This document shows, one piece after another, positions 1 through 6,894 of a DNA stretch of 64,000 nt. The DNA is from Shewanella amazonensis SB2B (GTDB lineage Bacteria; Pseudomonadota; Gammaproteobacteria; Enterobacterales; Shewanellaceae). The first letter of the stretch is position 1, and each line of letters starts with the position of its first letter. The stretch spans positions 1,060,001 to 1,124,000 of the forward strand of contig NC_008700.1 of NCBI RefSeq assembly GCF_000015245.1, written 5' to 3'. The notes under the pieces were generated by a model. The model searched no databases, was not told where the DNA came from, and was given only the letters and a program-made list of their open reading frames with translations. The position numbers and the translations under genes are program-made.

Positions 1-332
1 ACAGCATACTGTCGCCCGTACCGGTTGGTATTGCCCTGGGTCTGCTGCTGGGTAAACCCATAGGTGTGCTGCTGTTCAGTTATGCAGCGGTGAAGCTGCG
101 ACTGGCCGAGCTGCCCAAGGGGATTGGCTGGCACCAGATAGCGCCGGTGGCCGTCATGTGTGGTATCGGTTTCACCATGTCGATGTTTATTGCTTCTCTG
201 GCCTTTGAGCATGGCGGAGAACTCTATGGCGATTTGGCCCGTATTGGCATCTTGCTGGGTTCACTGTTTGCTGCGGTAATTGGCTATTTTTGGTTGTCCA
301 AAGTGTTGCCTAAAGCAGGAGAAAGAATATGA
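1..332 (+). CDS. nhaA: Na+/H+ antiporter NhaA, C-terminal part (cut by window start)
   Basis: Only the last ~110 codons are present; the frame is open from base 3 to the stop at 330-332. The visible protein is strongly hydrophobic, with transmembrane segments and a stretch (GIGFTMSMFIASLAF) typical of the last helices of NhaA. NhaA exchanges two H+ for one Na+ across the inner membrane and supports growth in salt and at alkaline pH. Two genes downstream lies a LysR regulator that fits NhaR, which strengthens the call. The 3' end overlaps the start of the next gene by 4 bases (ATGA). Confidence 0.9.
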   Translation, partial: SILSPVPVGIALGLLLGKPIGVLLFSYAAVKLRLAELPKGIGWHQIAPVAVMCGIGFTMSMFIASLAFEHGGELYGDLARIGILLGSLFAAVIGYFWLSKVLPKAGERI

Positions 333-712
333 GACTCACTATTGTATCTGCCCTCGGATTATCCTTGTTGCCGCTATTTTCCTCGGCATCCGCGCTCGAC
401 ACCTGTTCGGAAGACAGTCGCTCTCCAGGTTGCCTGCTGTATCTCGAAGGCGTGGTCGATGGGGCTCTGATGTACAAAACCAGTGCACTGGGTGCCAGAC
501 CAGAATCCGATGGATTTGAGAGCAGGGCGCTCAAATATCGGGGTGGCAGTCGTTTCCAGGATGCCAATCGCCGCTATTGCGTGGACAGAATCCCCGATCG
601 TAACGTGTTGGTGGAAGGGCTGACCGAAGCTGTGAGCTCTGGCGAAGTGAAGGATCAGGAAGGCCTGGCCCAGGCCATGTACAGCCTGCTCGATTGTCAG
701 CGTCTTAAGTAA
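329..712 (+). CDS. Small exported protein, Rap1a/Tai-like domain
   Basis: A 127-residue protein with a clear N-terminal signal peptide (about residues 1-22, ending ASA) and four cysteines in the mature part. The mature region has the pattern Cys...Cys-x2-Tyr-Leu-x-Gly-Val-x-Asp-Gly, then Tyr-Cys, and a final Leu-Leu-Asp-Cys. This resembles the Rap1a/Tai immunity-protein fold, whose best-studied members neutralise type VI amidase effectors in the periplasm; many relatives have no known effector. It overlaps nhaA by 4 bases and nhaR by 1 base, so it is very likely co-transcribed with them. No effector gene is visible nearby, so an immunity role is not supported by context; a periplasmic accessory role is equally possible. 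Confidence 0.55.
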   Translation: MRLTIVSALGLSLLPLFSSASALDTCSEDSRSPGCLLYLEGVVDGALMYKTSALGARPESDGFESRALKYRGGSRFQDANRRYCVDRIPDRNVLVEGLTEAVSSGEVKDQEGLAQAMYSLLDCQRLK

Positions 713-1620
713 TGCAGCATCTGAATTACAACCATCTTTATTATTTCTGGATGGTACAGAGCAAGGGCTCGGTGGTAAAAGCTGCCGAGGCCCTGTGCCT
801 CACACCACAAACCGTTACCGGGCAGATCCGTGCGCTGGAAGACAGGCTCGGTGGTGCGCTGTTCAAACGGGTTGGGCGACAACTTGAACCCACGGACTTG
901 GGGGAGCTGGTTTTTCGATACGCCGACAAGATGTTCAACTTAAGCTATGAGCTTTTGGACATATTGAACTACCGCAAAGACGCTGCCATGTTGTTTGAGG
1001 TGGGCATTGCAGATGCTCTGTCCAAGGCGCTGTCGAGCCGGGTACTCCTGTCTGTGTTGCCTACAGACGGTAGTATGCGTCTGGCCTGTTATGAAGCTAC
1101 CCACGAGAGCCTGATGGCACGATTGCGGGAGCATAAATTGGACATGATCCTGTCTGATTGTGCCGGTGAGTCCCTCAAATATCCGGAAATCCTGTCCAAA
1201 AAGTTGGGAGAGTGCGGCGTCAGTTTCTTCTCTTCTAAAACCTACACCAAGCCTTTCCCCGCCTGCCTTGAGGAAGACAAGCTGCTCATCCCGGGAAAGC
1301 GCACCAGCCTTGGGCAGCAGCTGCATCGCTGGTTTGCTGAAAAGAACCTCGAAGTGCGTATTCTCGGGGAATTCGACGATGCGGCCATGATGAAAGCCTT
1401 CGGCTTTTTCGGACAAGGGATTTTTGTCGCCCCGTCGATTTACAAGCAGGATATTTTAGGCCACGGCATGCAAGTGATAGGCGAAACTCGGGACGTTCGG
1501 GAGGAATATCATGTGATGTTCGCCGAGCGCATGATCCAGCATCCAGCGGTTCAACGATTGCTTGAGACACGTTTTGATGACCTGTTTTCAGGGCTCGACA
1601 GTCAGGTTCAGAGCTTTTAA
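712..1620 (+). CDS. nhaR: LysR-family transcriptional activator NhaR
   Basis: A 302-residue LysR regulator. The N-terminal winged helix-turn-helix occupies about residues 3-62 (it opens MQHLNYNHLYYFWMV and contains the recognition region LTPQTVTGQIRALEDRLGG). The rest is the periplasmic-binding-like effector domain. In enterics NhaR activates nhaA in response to Na+. The ATG overlaps the stop of the preceding small gene (TAATG), so nhaA, the small exported protein and nhaR form one tight cluster. Length matches the family (about 300). Confidence 0.9.
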   Translation: MQHLNYNHLYYFWMVQSKGSVVKAAEALCLTPQTVTGQIRALEDRLGGALFKRVGRQLEPTDLGELVFRYADKMFNLSYELLDILNYRKDAAMLFEVGIADALSKALSSRVLLSVLPTDGSMRLACYEATHESLMARLREHKLDMILSDCAGESLKYPEILSKKLGECGVSFFSSKTYTKPFPACLEEDKLLIPGKRTSLGQQLHRWFAEKNLEVRILGEFDDAAMMKAFGFFGQGIFVAPSIYKQDILGHGMQVIGETRDVREEYHVMFAERMIQHPAVQRLLETRFDDLFSGLDSQVQSF

Positions 1621-1716
1621 TTGCGTGTCAGCTATCTTCCGAGGTCCCAAGGTGCCCCCTTGCCAATTTCCTGCTAAACTTGGCGCCAAATTTTCAGAGG
1701 CTTAAGGAAGCAATAA

Positions 1717-1968
1717 GTGACTGAGTTGATGAGTACTGCCCGCGTTCGCTGGGCCTGCCGCCGTGGCATGCTGGAGCTGGACGTGTTGTTCCAGCCGTTT
1801 GTTGAAAACCACTACGAGGCACTTAGCGACGAGCAAAAGGCTGTGTTTGTAAGACTGCTGGCCTGCGAAGATCCCGAGCTCTTTGCCTGGTTTATGGGGC
1901 ATGAGCAATGCCCGGACTCTGAACTTGCTGACATGGTAGTCACGGTTCGTGGACGTCCGGCGCCATAA
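1717..1968 (+). CDS. sdhE: Succinate dehydrogenase flavinylation factor SdhE
   Basis: An 83-residue protein with the family hallmark RRGMLELD near the N-terminus, whose RGxxE core is needed to promote covalent FAD attachment to SdhA and FrdA. The start is GTG at 1717, preceded by AAGGAAG. Length is normal (about 80-90). The next gene, ygfX, begins inside its last codons (20-base overlap), the arrangement found in many gammaproteobacteria. Formerly named YgfY. Confidence 0.92.
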   Translation: MTELMSTARVRWACRRGMLELDVLFQPFVENHYEALSDEQKAVFVRLLACEDPELFAWFMGHEQCPDSELADMVVTVRGRPAP

Positions 1969-2374
1969 TTTTTCTGTCTCGTCTTCAAAGGATCAGTACT
2001 TTGCCGTGGTGATCCTTTGGACGCTTTTCCTTACTTCCTTTCTTGCCTGGCCCACCAATTTATTCCTCCCGTTTTTTGCACTGCAGTTATTGATGGCAGC
2101 GGCGGTGAGCGGTTTTTTTATTCACACTCTGTGGCGGCTCAAGACCTGGTGTTGGCAATTTGGATTGTTCGACAACGGCGATTTGGATGACAGCGAAGGG
2201 CGCCACAGGGTGCAGCGGGCATGGGTGTTGCCGCTTGTTTGTATCTTGCTGATAAAAAAAGAAAGCGGCCAGGGCCGCCTTCGATTTGTATTTGCCGATA
2301 TGCTCGATGACGGGCCTTATCGGGATTTGTGCCGCTTGCTGCTGTTCATTAACGCTCGGGCGTTAAAATCGTAG
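1949..2374 (+). CDS. ygfX: Inner-membrane protein YgfX
   Basis: A 141-residue protein with two predicted transmembrane segments (about residues 17-36 and 42-60) followed by a soluble tail, as in E. coli YgfX (CptA). It begins with GTG at 1949 inside the sdhE coding region, so translation is probably coupled. In E. coli it has been reported as a membrane toxin acting on FtsZ and MreB with SdhE as antitoxin, but that pairing is disputed; the name here rests on position and topology. Its 3' end overlaps the convergent nadB gene by 26 bases. Confidence 0.75.
   Translation: MDVRRHNFSVSSSKDQYFAVVILWTLFLTSFLAWPTNLFLPFFALQLLMAAAVSGFFIHTLWRLKTWCWQFGLFDNGDLDDSEGRHRVQRAWVLPLVCILLIKKESGQGRLRFVFADMLDDGPYRDLCRLLLFINARALKS
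2349..2366. repeat. Inverted repeat at the ygfX/nadB convergent ends
   Basis: A perfect 7-base inverted repeat (TTAACGC, 4-base loop TCGG, GCGTTAA) lies exactly where the two convergent genes overlap and includes the nadB stop codon. No T-run follows on either strand, so it does not look like a standard intrinsic terminator. Confidence 0.5.
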
Positions 2375-3956
2375 GGCCCGAGACGTCGAGTTTTTCAGGA
2401 TGGTCGAGGTTACAGTGCAGGCCGCGGCTTTCTTTACGCGCCATGGCACAGCGAATGATAAGTTCGGCCACCTGCACCAGATTACGCAGCTCCAGCAGGT
2501 TATTGCTGACCCGGAAGTTGGAGTAATACTCCTGGATTTCCTGTTGCAGCATGGTTACCCGCCTGAGCGCCCGCTCGAGGCGTTTATCGGTGCGAACTAT
2601 GCCTACGTAGTCCCACATAAAGAGGCGCAGTTCATGCCAGTTGTGGGCAATGACCACTTCTTCGTCTGAGTTACTCACCCGGCTTTCATCCCAGGCTGGC
2701 AGCTGACCCGGCATGGCAATCTTGCCCATCAAACTCTCAATGTCCTGTGCGGCGGCGCGGGCAAACACCAGACATTCCAGCAGAGAGTTGCTGGCCAGAC
2801 GGTTGGCTCCATGAAGACCCGTATAGGCCACTTCGCCTATGGCATAAAGACCGTTGAGATCCGTCTGACCGTGCAAATCTGTCATCACACCGCCGCAGGT
2901 ATAGTGGGCGGCGGGAACTATGGGGATGGGCTCTTTGGTAATGTCCAGACCCAATTCCAGGCAACGGCTGTGTATGGTCGGGAAGTGCTTGATAATAAAG
3001 TCCGCCGGTTTGTGGCTGATGTCCAGATACATGCAGTCCACACCCAGGCGTTTCATCTCATAGTCGATGGCGCGGGCGACAATATCGCGGGGCGCGAGTT
3101 CGGCGCGCTCATCGAAGTCCGGCATAAAGCGGCTGCCATCGGGTCGGCGCAGATACGCGCCTTCGCCGCGCAGGGCTTCGGTCAGCAGGAAGTTACGGGC
3201 TTCTGCATGGTACAGGCAGGTTGGGTGGAATTGGTTAAACTCCATGTTGGCCACCCGGCACCCGGCACGCCAGGCCATGGCAATGCCATCGCCGCTGGCC
3301 ACGTCCGGATTGGATGTGTACTGATACACCTTGGAGCTGCCGCCGGTGGCGAGCGCCACGAAACGTGCCTTCACGGTCTCAACCTGCTCCTGACTGCGAT
3401 TCCACACATAGGCGCCCAGCACCCGATTGCCGGTGCGGCCCAGTTTGCGGGTGGTAATAAGGTCGATGGCGTTGTAGCGCTCCAGCACCTGAATATTAGG
3501 GTGGTTGGCTGCCAGCTCCTGCAGGGTGGTCTGAACCGCTTTGCCGGTGGCGTCTGCGGCATGCAGAATGCGTCTGTGGCTGTGGCCACCTTCCCGGGTC
3601 AGGTGGTAAGGCTGGGCTTCGTTGGTGATGTGCTCTTCTTTATCAAAGGGCACGCCGCAGCTGATGAGCCACTGCATGGCTGCCTTGGCGTTGGCGGCGG
3701 TATAGGTGACCACAGTCTCATCACAGATACCCGCACCGGCCACCAGAGTGTCCTCGACGTGGGACTCAATGGTGTCGCCCTCGTCGAACACTGAGGCAAT
3801 GCCTCCCTGGGCGTACAGGGTGGACCCTTCACTGAGCGGCCCTTTGGAAATCAGAATTACCTTTGCTTTTTCAGCAAGATGGAGTGCCAAAGTCAGGCCA
3901 GCAGCACCGCTGCCGATGACCAGAATGTCTGACTGGTGTTCAACTGCTTGTTTCAT
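2349..3956 (-). CDS. nadB: L-aspartate oxidase NadB
   Basis: A 535-residue flavoprotein close to the 540 of E. coli. It oxidises L-aspartate to iminoaspartate, the first step of de novo NAD synthesis with NadA. The N-terminal dinucleotide-binding motif GSGAAG (about residues 15-20) binds FAD. The succinate dehydrogenase-like core includes the conserved stretches STLYAQGG and LLTEALRGEGAYL, and ACGG-type sequence (TCGGVMTDLHGQTDL) lies near residue 365. The gene diverges from rpoE, as in E. coli, and converges on ygfX with a 26-base overlap. Confidence 0.96.
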   Translation of the reverse strand: MKQAVEHQSDILVIGSGAAGLTLALHLAEKAKVILISKGPLSEGSTLYAQGGIASVFDEGDTIESHVEDTLVAGAGICDETVVTYTAANAKAAMQWLISCGVPFDKEEHITNEAQPYHLTREGGHSHRRILHAADATGKAVQTTLQELAANHPNIQVLERYNAIDLITTRKLGRTGNRVLGAYVWNRSQEQVETVKARFVALATGGSSKVYQYTSNPDVASGDGIAMAWRAGCRVANMEFNQFHPTCLYHAEARNFLLTEALRGEGAYLRRPDGSRFMPDFDERAELAPRDIVARAIDYEMKRLGVDCMYLDISHKPADFIIKHFPTIHSRCLELGLDITKEPIPIVPAAHYTCGGVMTDLHGQTDLNGLYAIGEVAYTGLHGANRLASNSLLECLVFARAAAQDIESLMGKIAMPGQLPAWDESRVSNSDEEVVIAHNWHELRLFMWDYVGIVRTDKRLERALRRVTMLQQEIQEYYSNFRVSNNLLELRNLVQVAELIIRCAMARKESRGLHCNLDHPEKLDVSGPTILTPER

Positions 3957-4020
3957 CGGGTATCATGACGGATTCAAATGTCCCGCTATGATAAACCTTG
4001 TTGGGAATTTAGGGTACTTG

Positions 4021-4039
4021 CCCCGGTCGGGGTTTTTTT
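4021..4039 (+). terminator. Possible intrinsic terminator between nadB and rpoE
   Basis: CCCC-GGTC-GGGG is followed directly by a run of seven T on the plus strand. The stem is only 4-5 base pairs but all G:C. No plus-strand gene lies just upstream (the adjacent nadB runs the other way), so what it would terminate is unclear. Confidence 0.4.
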
Positions 4040-4052
4040 AATAAAAATCGCA

Positions 4053-4080
4053 GAACTTTTTCAATATACGCTGGTCTACA
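4053..4080 (+). promoter_or_regulatory. Sigma-E-type promoter before rpoE
   Basis: GAACTT at 4053-4058, a 16-base spacer, and TCTACA at 4075-4080 match the extracytoplasmic sigma-E pattern (GAACTT, 16 bases, TCTGA-like). The site lies about 65 bases before the rpoE start and fits the known autoregulation of rpoE by its own product. Confidence 0.7.
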
Positions 4081-4143
4081 TAGGTAGTTATGATTCGAGC
4101 GACTGAAAAATCAGTGTGTTAGATTTGGGAGAAGTCGGCTCGA

Positions 4144-4722
4144 ATGAGTGGACAAAAAAGCGATCAAGAGCTCGTAGAGCTGGTGCAGCAGGGAGATAAA
4201 AACGCATTCAACCTTCTGGTGCTCCGTTACCAGAGCAGGGTGATTAACCTGATTTCCCGTTATGTGCGCAATCAGGCCGATGTGGCCGATGTAGCACAGG
4301 AAGCCTTTATCAAGGCTTATCGGGCGCTGGCTAATTTCCGCGGCGAGAGTGCGTTTTACACCTGGCTGTACCGCATCGCGGTCAACACGGCAAAAAATTA
4401 TCTGGTATCCCAGGGCCGCAGAGCGCCGGCCAACGATGTCGATGCCGATGATGCCGAGTACTATGACGGCAGTGATGCATTAAAAGAGTTTGCCTCGCCG
4501 GAGCGACTGATGTTGTCTGACGAAATCAAACGTGTGGTGTTTGAGACGTTGGAAGAGTTGCCCGAAGAGCTAAAGATGGCCATTTCCCTGCGTGAGCTCG
4601 ATGGTATGAGCTACGAAGATATCGCCAACGTGATGGAATGCCCTGTGGGCACTGTGCGTTCGCGGATTTTCAGAGCACGGGAAGTGATAGACAGGAAGCT
4701 GCAGCCGCTGCTGGAGTCCTGA
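4144..4722 (+). CDS. rpoE: RNA polymerase sigma-E factor RpoE
   Basis: A 192-residue extracytoplasmic-function sigma factor (E. coli 191). Region 2 spans about residues 25-95 (with DVAQEAFIKAYRAL and FYTWLYRIAVNTAKNYL). Region 4 spans about 130-185 with the helix-turn-helix MSYEDIANVMECPVGTVRSR. It directs transcription of outer-membrane folding and envelope-stress genes. It heads the operon rpoE-rseA-rseB-rseC and is preceded by a sigma-E-type promoter. The stretch between regions 2 and 4 is acidic (DVDADDAEYYDG). Confidence 0.97.
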   Translation: MSGQKSDQELVELVQQGDKNAFNLLVLRYQSRVINLISRYVRNQADVADVAQEAFIKAYRALANFRGESAFYTWLYRIAVNTAKNYLVSQGRRAPANDVDADDAEYYDGSDALKEFASPERLMLSDEIKRVVFETLEELPEELKMAISLRELDGMSYEDIANVMECPVGTVRSRIFRAREVIDRKLQPLLES

Positions 4723-4776
4723 GAAACCTCAGGGTACGTCAGCCATGTTTTTGCACCCTTAAGAGAGACTTGAGTA

Positions 4777-5373
4777 ATGGAAAAGACCGGACAGGAATGG
4801 GTATCTGCGAGTGTTGATGGCGAAACCGATCGTCAGACCCTTGCCGAGCTTGCAGCAGATACGGATTCTCATGCCAAGTGGCAGCGTTATCACCTGATGG
4901 GTGATGCCATGCGCGATGAATTGCCTCAGGCAATGCCACTCGATTTGTCTGCCCGCATTGCGGCCGCACTCGAGGATGAGCCTACTATTCTGGCACCCAA
5001 GGTTGAGCGCGAAGCAACTCAGGCGCCTTCCCGTGCTGTGGTTGTTCCCTTTATGCGCCAGCTCGGTCAGTACGGTATAGCCGCCGCTGTGGCACTGATG
5101 GCGGTTGTTGGGGTGCAGAATTATCAGAGCACCCAGGATGATGCGCCGCTGCCAGTACTTAACACCCGTCCTCTGGTCGGCACTGCGACGCCCGTGAGCC
5201 TGCAAACCGGACCCGTTGCGAACCAGAATCAGGGCAATGCCAACGATCAGTTGCTCGAACAGCGTCGCCGTATTAACGCCTACCTGCAAGATCATATGTT
5301 GCAGCAGAGATTGAACACCGGGGCGGTTGTGGACGACAATAGCGAGGTAACCCCAATTCCAGTCAATCGCTGA
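4777..5373 (+). CDS. rseA: Anti-sigma-E factor RseA
   Basis: A 198-residue single-pass membrane protein. The cytoplasmic N-terminal domain (residues 1 to ~90; opening EWVSASVDGE) binds and holds RpoE. One transmembrane helix lies at about residues 99-115 (YGIAAAVALMAVVGV). The remaining ~80 residues are periplasmic and bind RseB. Stress-triggered cleavage by DegS and RseP frees sigma-E. It lies 54 bases after rpoE and 10 bases before rseB. The periplasmic part is low-complexity and Gln/Asn rich. Confidence 0.93.
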   Translation: MEKTGQEWVSASVDGETDRQTLAELAADTDSHAKWQRYHLMGDAMRDELPQAMPLDLSARIAAALEDEPTILAPKVEREATQAPSRAVVVPFMRQLGQYGIAAAVALMAVVGVQNYQSTQDDAPLPVLNTRPLVGTATPVSLQTGPVANQNQGNANDQLLEQRRRINAYLQDHMLQQRLNTGAVVDDNSEVTPIPVNR

Positions 5374-5383
5374 AGGAGTTAGC

Positions 5384-6322
5384 TTGCGATCCATTCTTCT
5401 GGCCCTCGTGGCCATGGTCCTGCCGGTATCTGCCCAGGACCTGTCTGCCAAGGCCTGGCTTGAGGAAATGAGCCGGGCCCTCAATCAAGAACAGTTCAAA
5501 ATGTCGGTCATTCATCTTCAGGCCGATCATATACGTCCTCTGGTGTATCTCCATGGCAAGGTTAATGGTCAGGAAGTGGCCTTCCTTGAGCATCTCAACG
5601 GGCCGATAAAAAATGCGGTTCGCATCGATAACCGGGTGACCTTTATCGAGCACGACCAGCCGGCTTTTACAGTAAATGCCGACAGAATTCAGGGGTTGTG
5701 GCCAGCGGTATTCGCCAATGACCCTGCTGGTATCGAGGCGGGCTACCAGTTTGTGCTCGGTGGCCGTAGCCGTATTGCCGGGCGACCCGGGCAGTTGGTT
5801 CGTTTTATTCCCAATGATCCTCACCGTTATCCGCTACAGGTTTGGGTGGATATGGAAACCTATCTGCCACTGCGCTATGAGTTGCTGACCGACGAAAAAG
5901 AGTTGCTGGAGCAGATCATGGTGGTAGAACTATTGGTGCTCGAAGAGCCTGCGCCGCTTTTGGTGGAGGCAGCCAAACAGGACTGGCCTCCTGTGATTAA
6001 TCAACTGGACAGGCACGATGGTCAAAACTGGACCTTCACCTGGTTGCCGGAAGGTTTCAAGGTGGTGGCGCGGGATCATCACAGATTGATGGGCTCACAG
6101 GAGCCTGTGGAGTATGTCGCGATCACTGACGGCATCGCCAATATCTCTGTGTATGTTGGCCGTGCCGGTAATGTGCCCATGCCTGATGAGCTTCTGACCC
6201 GCAATGGTCTCGGGCTTGTCAGCGAAAAAGTGGGTAATGCCGAGGTGGTCGCGGTAGGGCGAGTACCCATGGCGACTTTGAGCCGCATTATCCGCAGTTT
6301 GGCACTGGACAAGTCATCATGA
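5384..6322 (+). CDS. rseB: Periplasmic sigma-E regulatory protein RseB
   Basis: A 312-residue protein with an N-terminal signal peptide (RSILLALVAMVLPVSAQ). The start is TTG at 5384, supported by AAGGAG at 5374-5379 and by placing the signal peptide at the N-terminus. RseB binds the periplasmic domain of RseA and shields it from DegS; it senses mislocalised lipopolysaccharide and lipoproteins. Two-domain family length (E. coli 318) is retained. It overlaps rseC by 4 bases (ATGA). Confidence 0.93.
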   Translation: MRSILLALVAMVLPVSAQDLSAKAWLEEMSRALNQEQFKMSVIHLQADHIRPLVYLHGKVNGQEVAFLEHLNGPIKNAVRIDNRVTFIEHDQPAFTVNADRIQGLWPAVFANDPAGIEAGYQFVLGGRSRIAGRPGQLVRFIPNDPHRYPLQVWVDMETYLPLRYELLTDEKELLEQIMVVELLVLEEPAPLLVEAAKQDWPPVINQLDRHDGQNWTFTWLPEGFKVVARDHHRLMGSQEPVEYVAITDGIANISVYVGRAGNVPMPDELLTRNGLGLVSEKVGNAEVVAVGRVPMATLSRIIRSLALDKSS

Positions 6323-6798
6323 TGGAAGAGCTGGCCCGTGTCGTGCGGGTCGAAACCTCTGGCTGGGTGACGGTCGAAGTGGAAGTCAAAACGGCCTGTG
6401 GACACTGCGCTGCCAGTGAAAACTGTGGCACGGGTGCCATCGCCAGCGCGTTTGCCGGTAAAACCCAGCAGTTCTCAATCAAAAGCGCCGAGACTTTTGA
6501 GAACGGTGAGCTTATTCGCCTCGGGCTGCCTGAATCAGCGCTGCTCAAAGCGGCGGCGCTGGTGTATCTGCTCCCACTTGTCGGTTTACTGCTGGGGGCC
6601 TTGGGCGGCAAGATGGCAGGCTCAGTGTTAAGCTTTGGCAGTGAAACTGCCAGTCTGGTGTTTTCGCTGCTGGGGGCCATAGTGGCCTGGCTCTGGGGTA
6701 AGCGGCTTGCCAAAAATCTTGAGCGTCAAACTCAACCTGTCATCCTCGCCCGCCTGGGCAAAGCGCTGGAACCCTCTTGCCTGACTAAAGCAGTCTGA
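6319..6798 (+). CDS. rseC: Membrane protein RseC
   Basis: A 159-residue protein with an N-terminal Cys-rich part (CGHC at residues 27-30 and Cys36) and two hydrophobic helices around residues 72-95 and 102-125. RseC-type proteins are linked to redox control, including reduction of SoxR and electron transfer near Rnf complexes. Here the gene is the last of the rpoE operon and is translationally coupled to rseB through an ATGA overlap. Length and topology match E. coli RseC (159). Confidence 0.9.
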   Translation: MMEELARVVRVETSGWVTVEVEVKTACGHCAASENCGTGAIASAFAGKTQQFSIKSAETFENGELIRLGLPESALLKAAALVYLLPLVGLLLGALGGKMAGSVLSFGSETASLVFSLLGAIVAWLWGKRLAKNLERQTQPVILARLGKALEPSCLTKAV

Positions 6799-6815
6799 CT
6801 TTCCTGCGGATCAGA

Positions 6816-6844
6816 TTGGTATTGCCCCCGTAATCGGGTACAAT
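6816..6844 (+). promoter_or_regulatory. Predicted sigma-70 promoter of lepA
   Basis: TTGGTA at 6816-6821, a 17-base spacer and TACAAT at 6839-6844 lie about 50 bases before the lepA start. No experimental data; the call rests on hexamer match and spacing. Confidence 0.5.
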
Positions 6845-6894
6845 TTCGCACCTTTGATTTTGTCTTCCATTTTTAGTTTGGTCATTACCGAAGA

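Noticed and set aside
1949..2374. SdhE-YgfX as a type IV toxin-antitoxin system
   Set aside because: Reported for E. coli but contradicted by later work giving SdhE a flavinylation role; sequence alone gives no support for toxin function here.
2811..3794. Long plus-strand open frame (327 codons) opposite nadB
   Set aside because: It lies wholly antisense to nadB, whose conserved motifs are clear, and the predicted protein has no recognisable domain; it is a shadow of codon bias.
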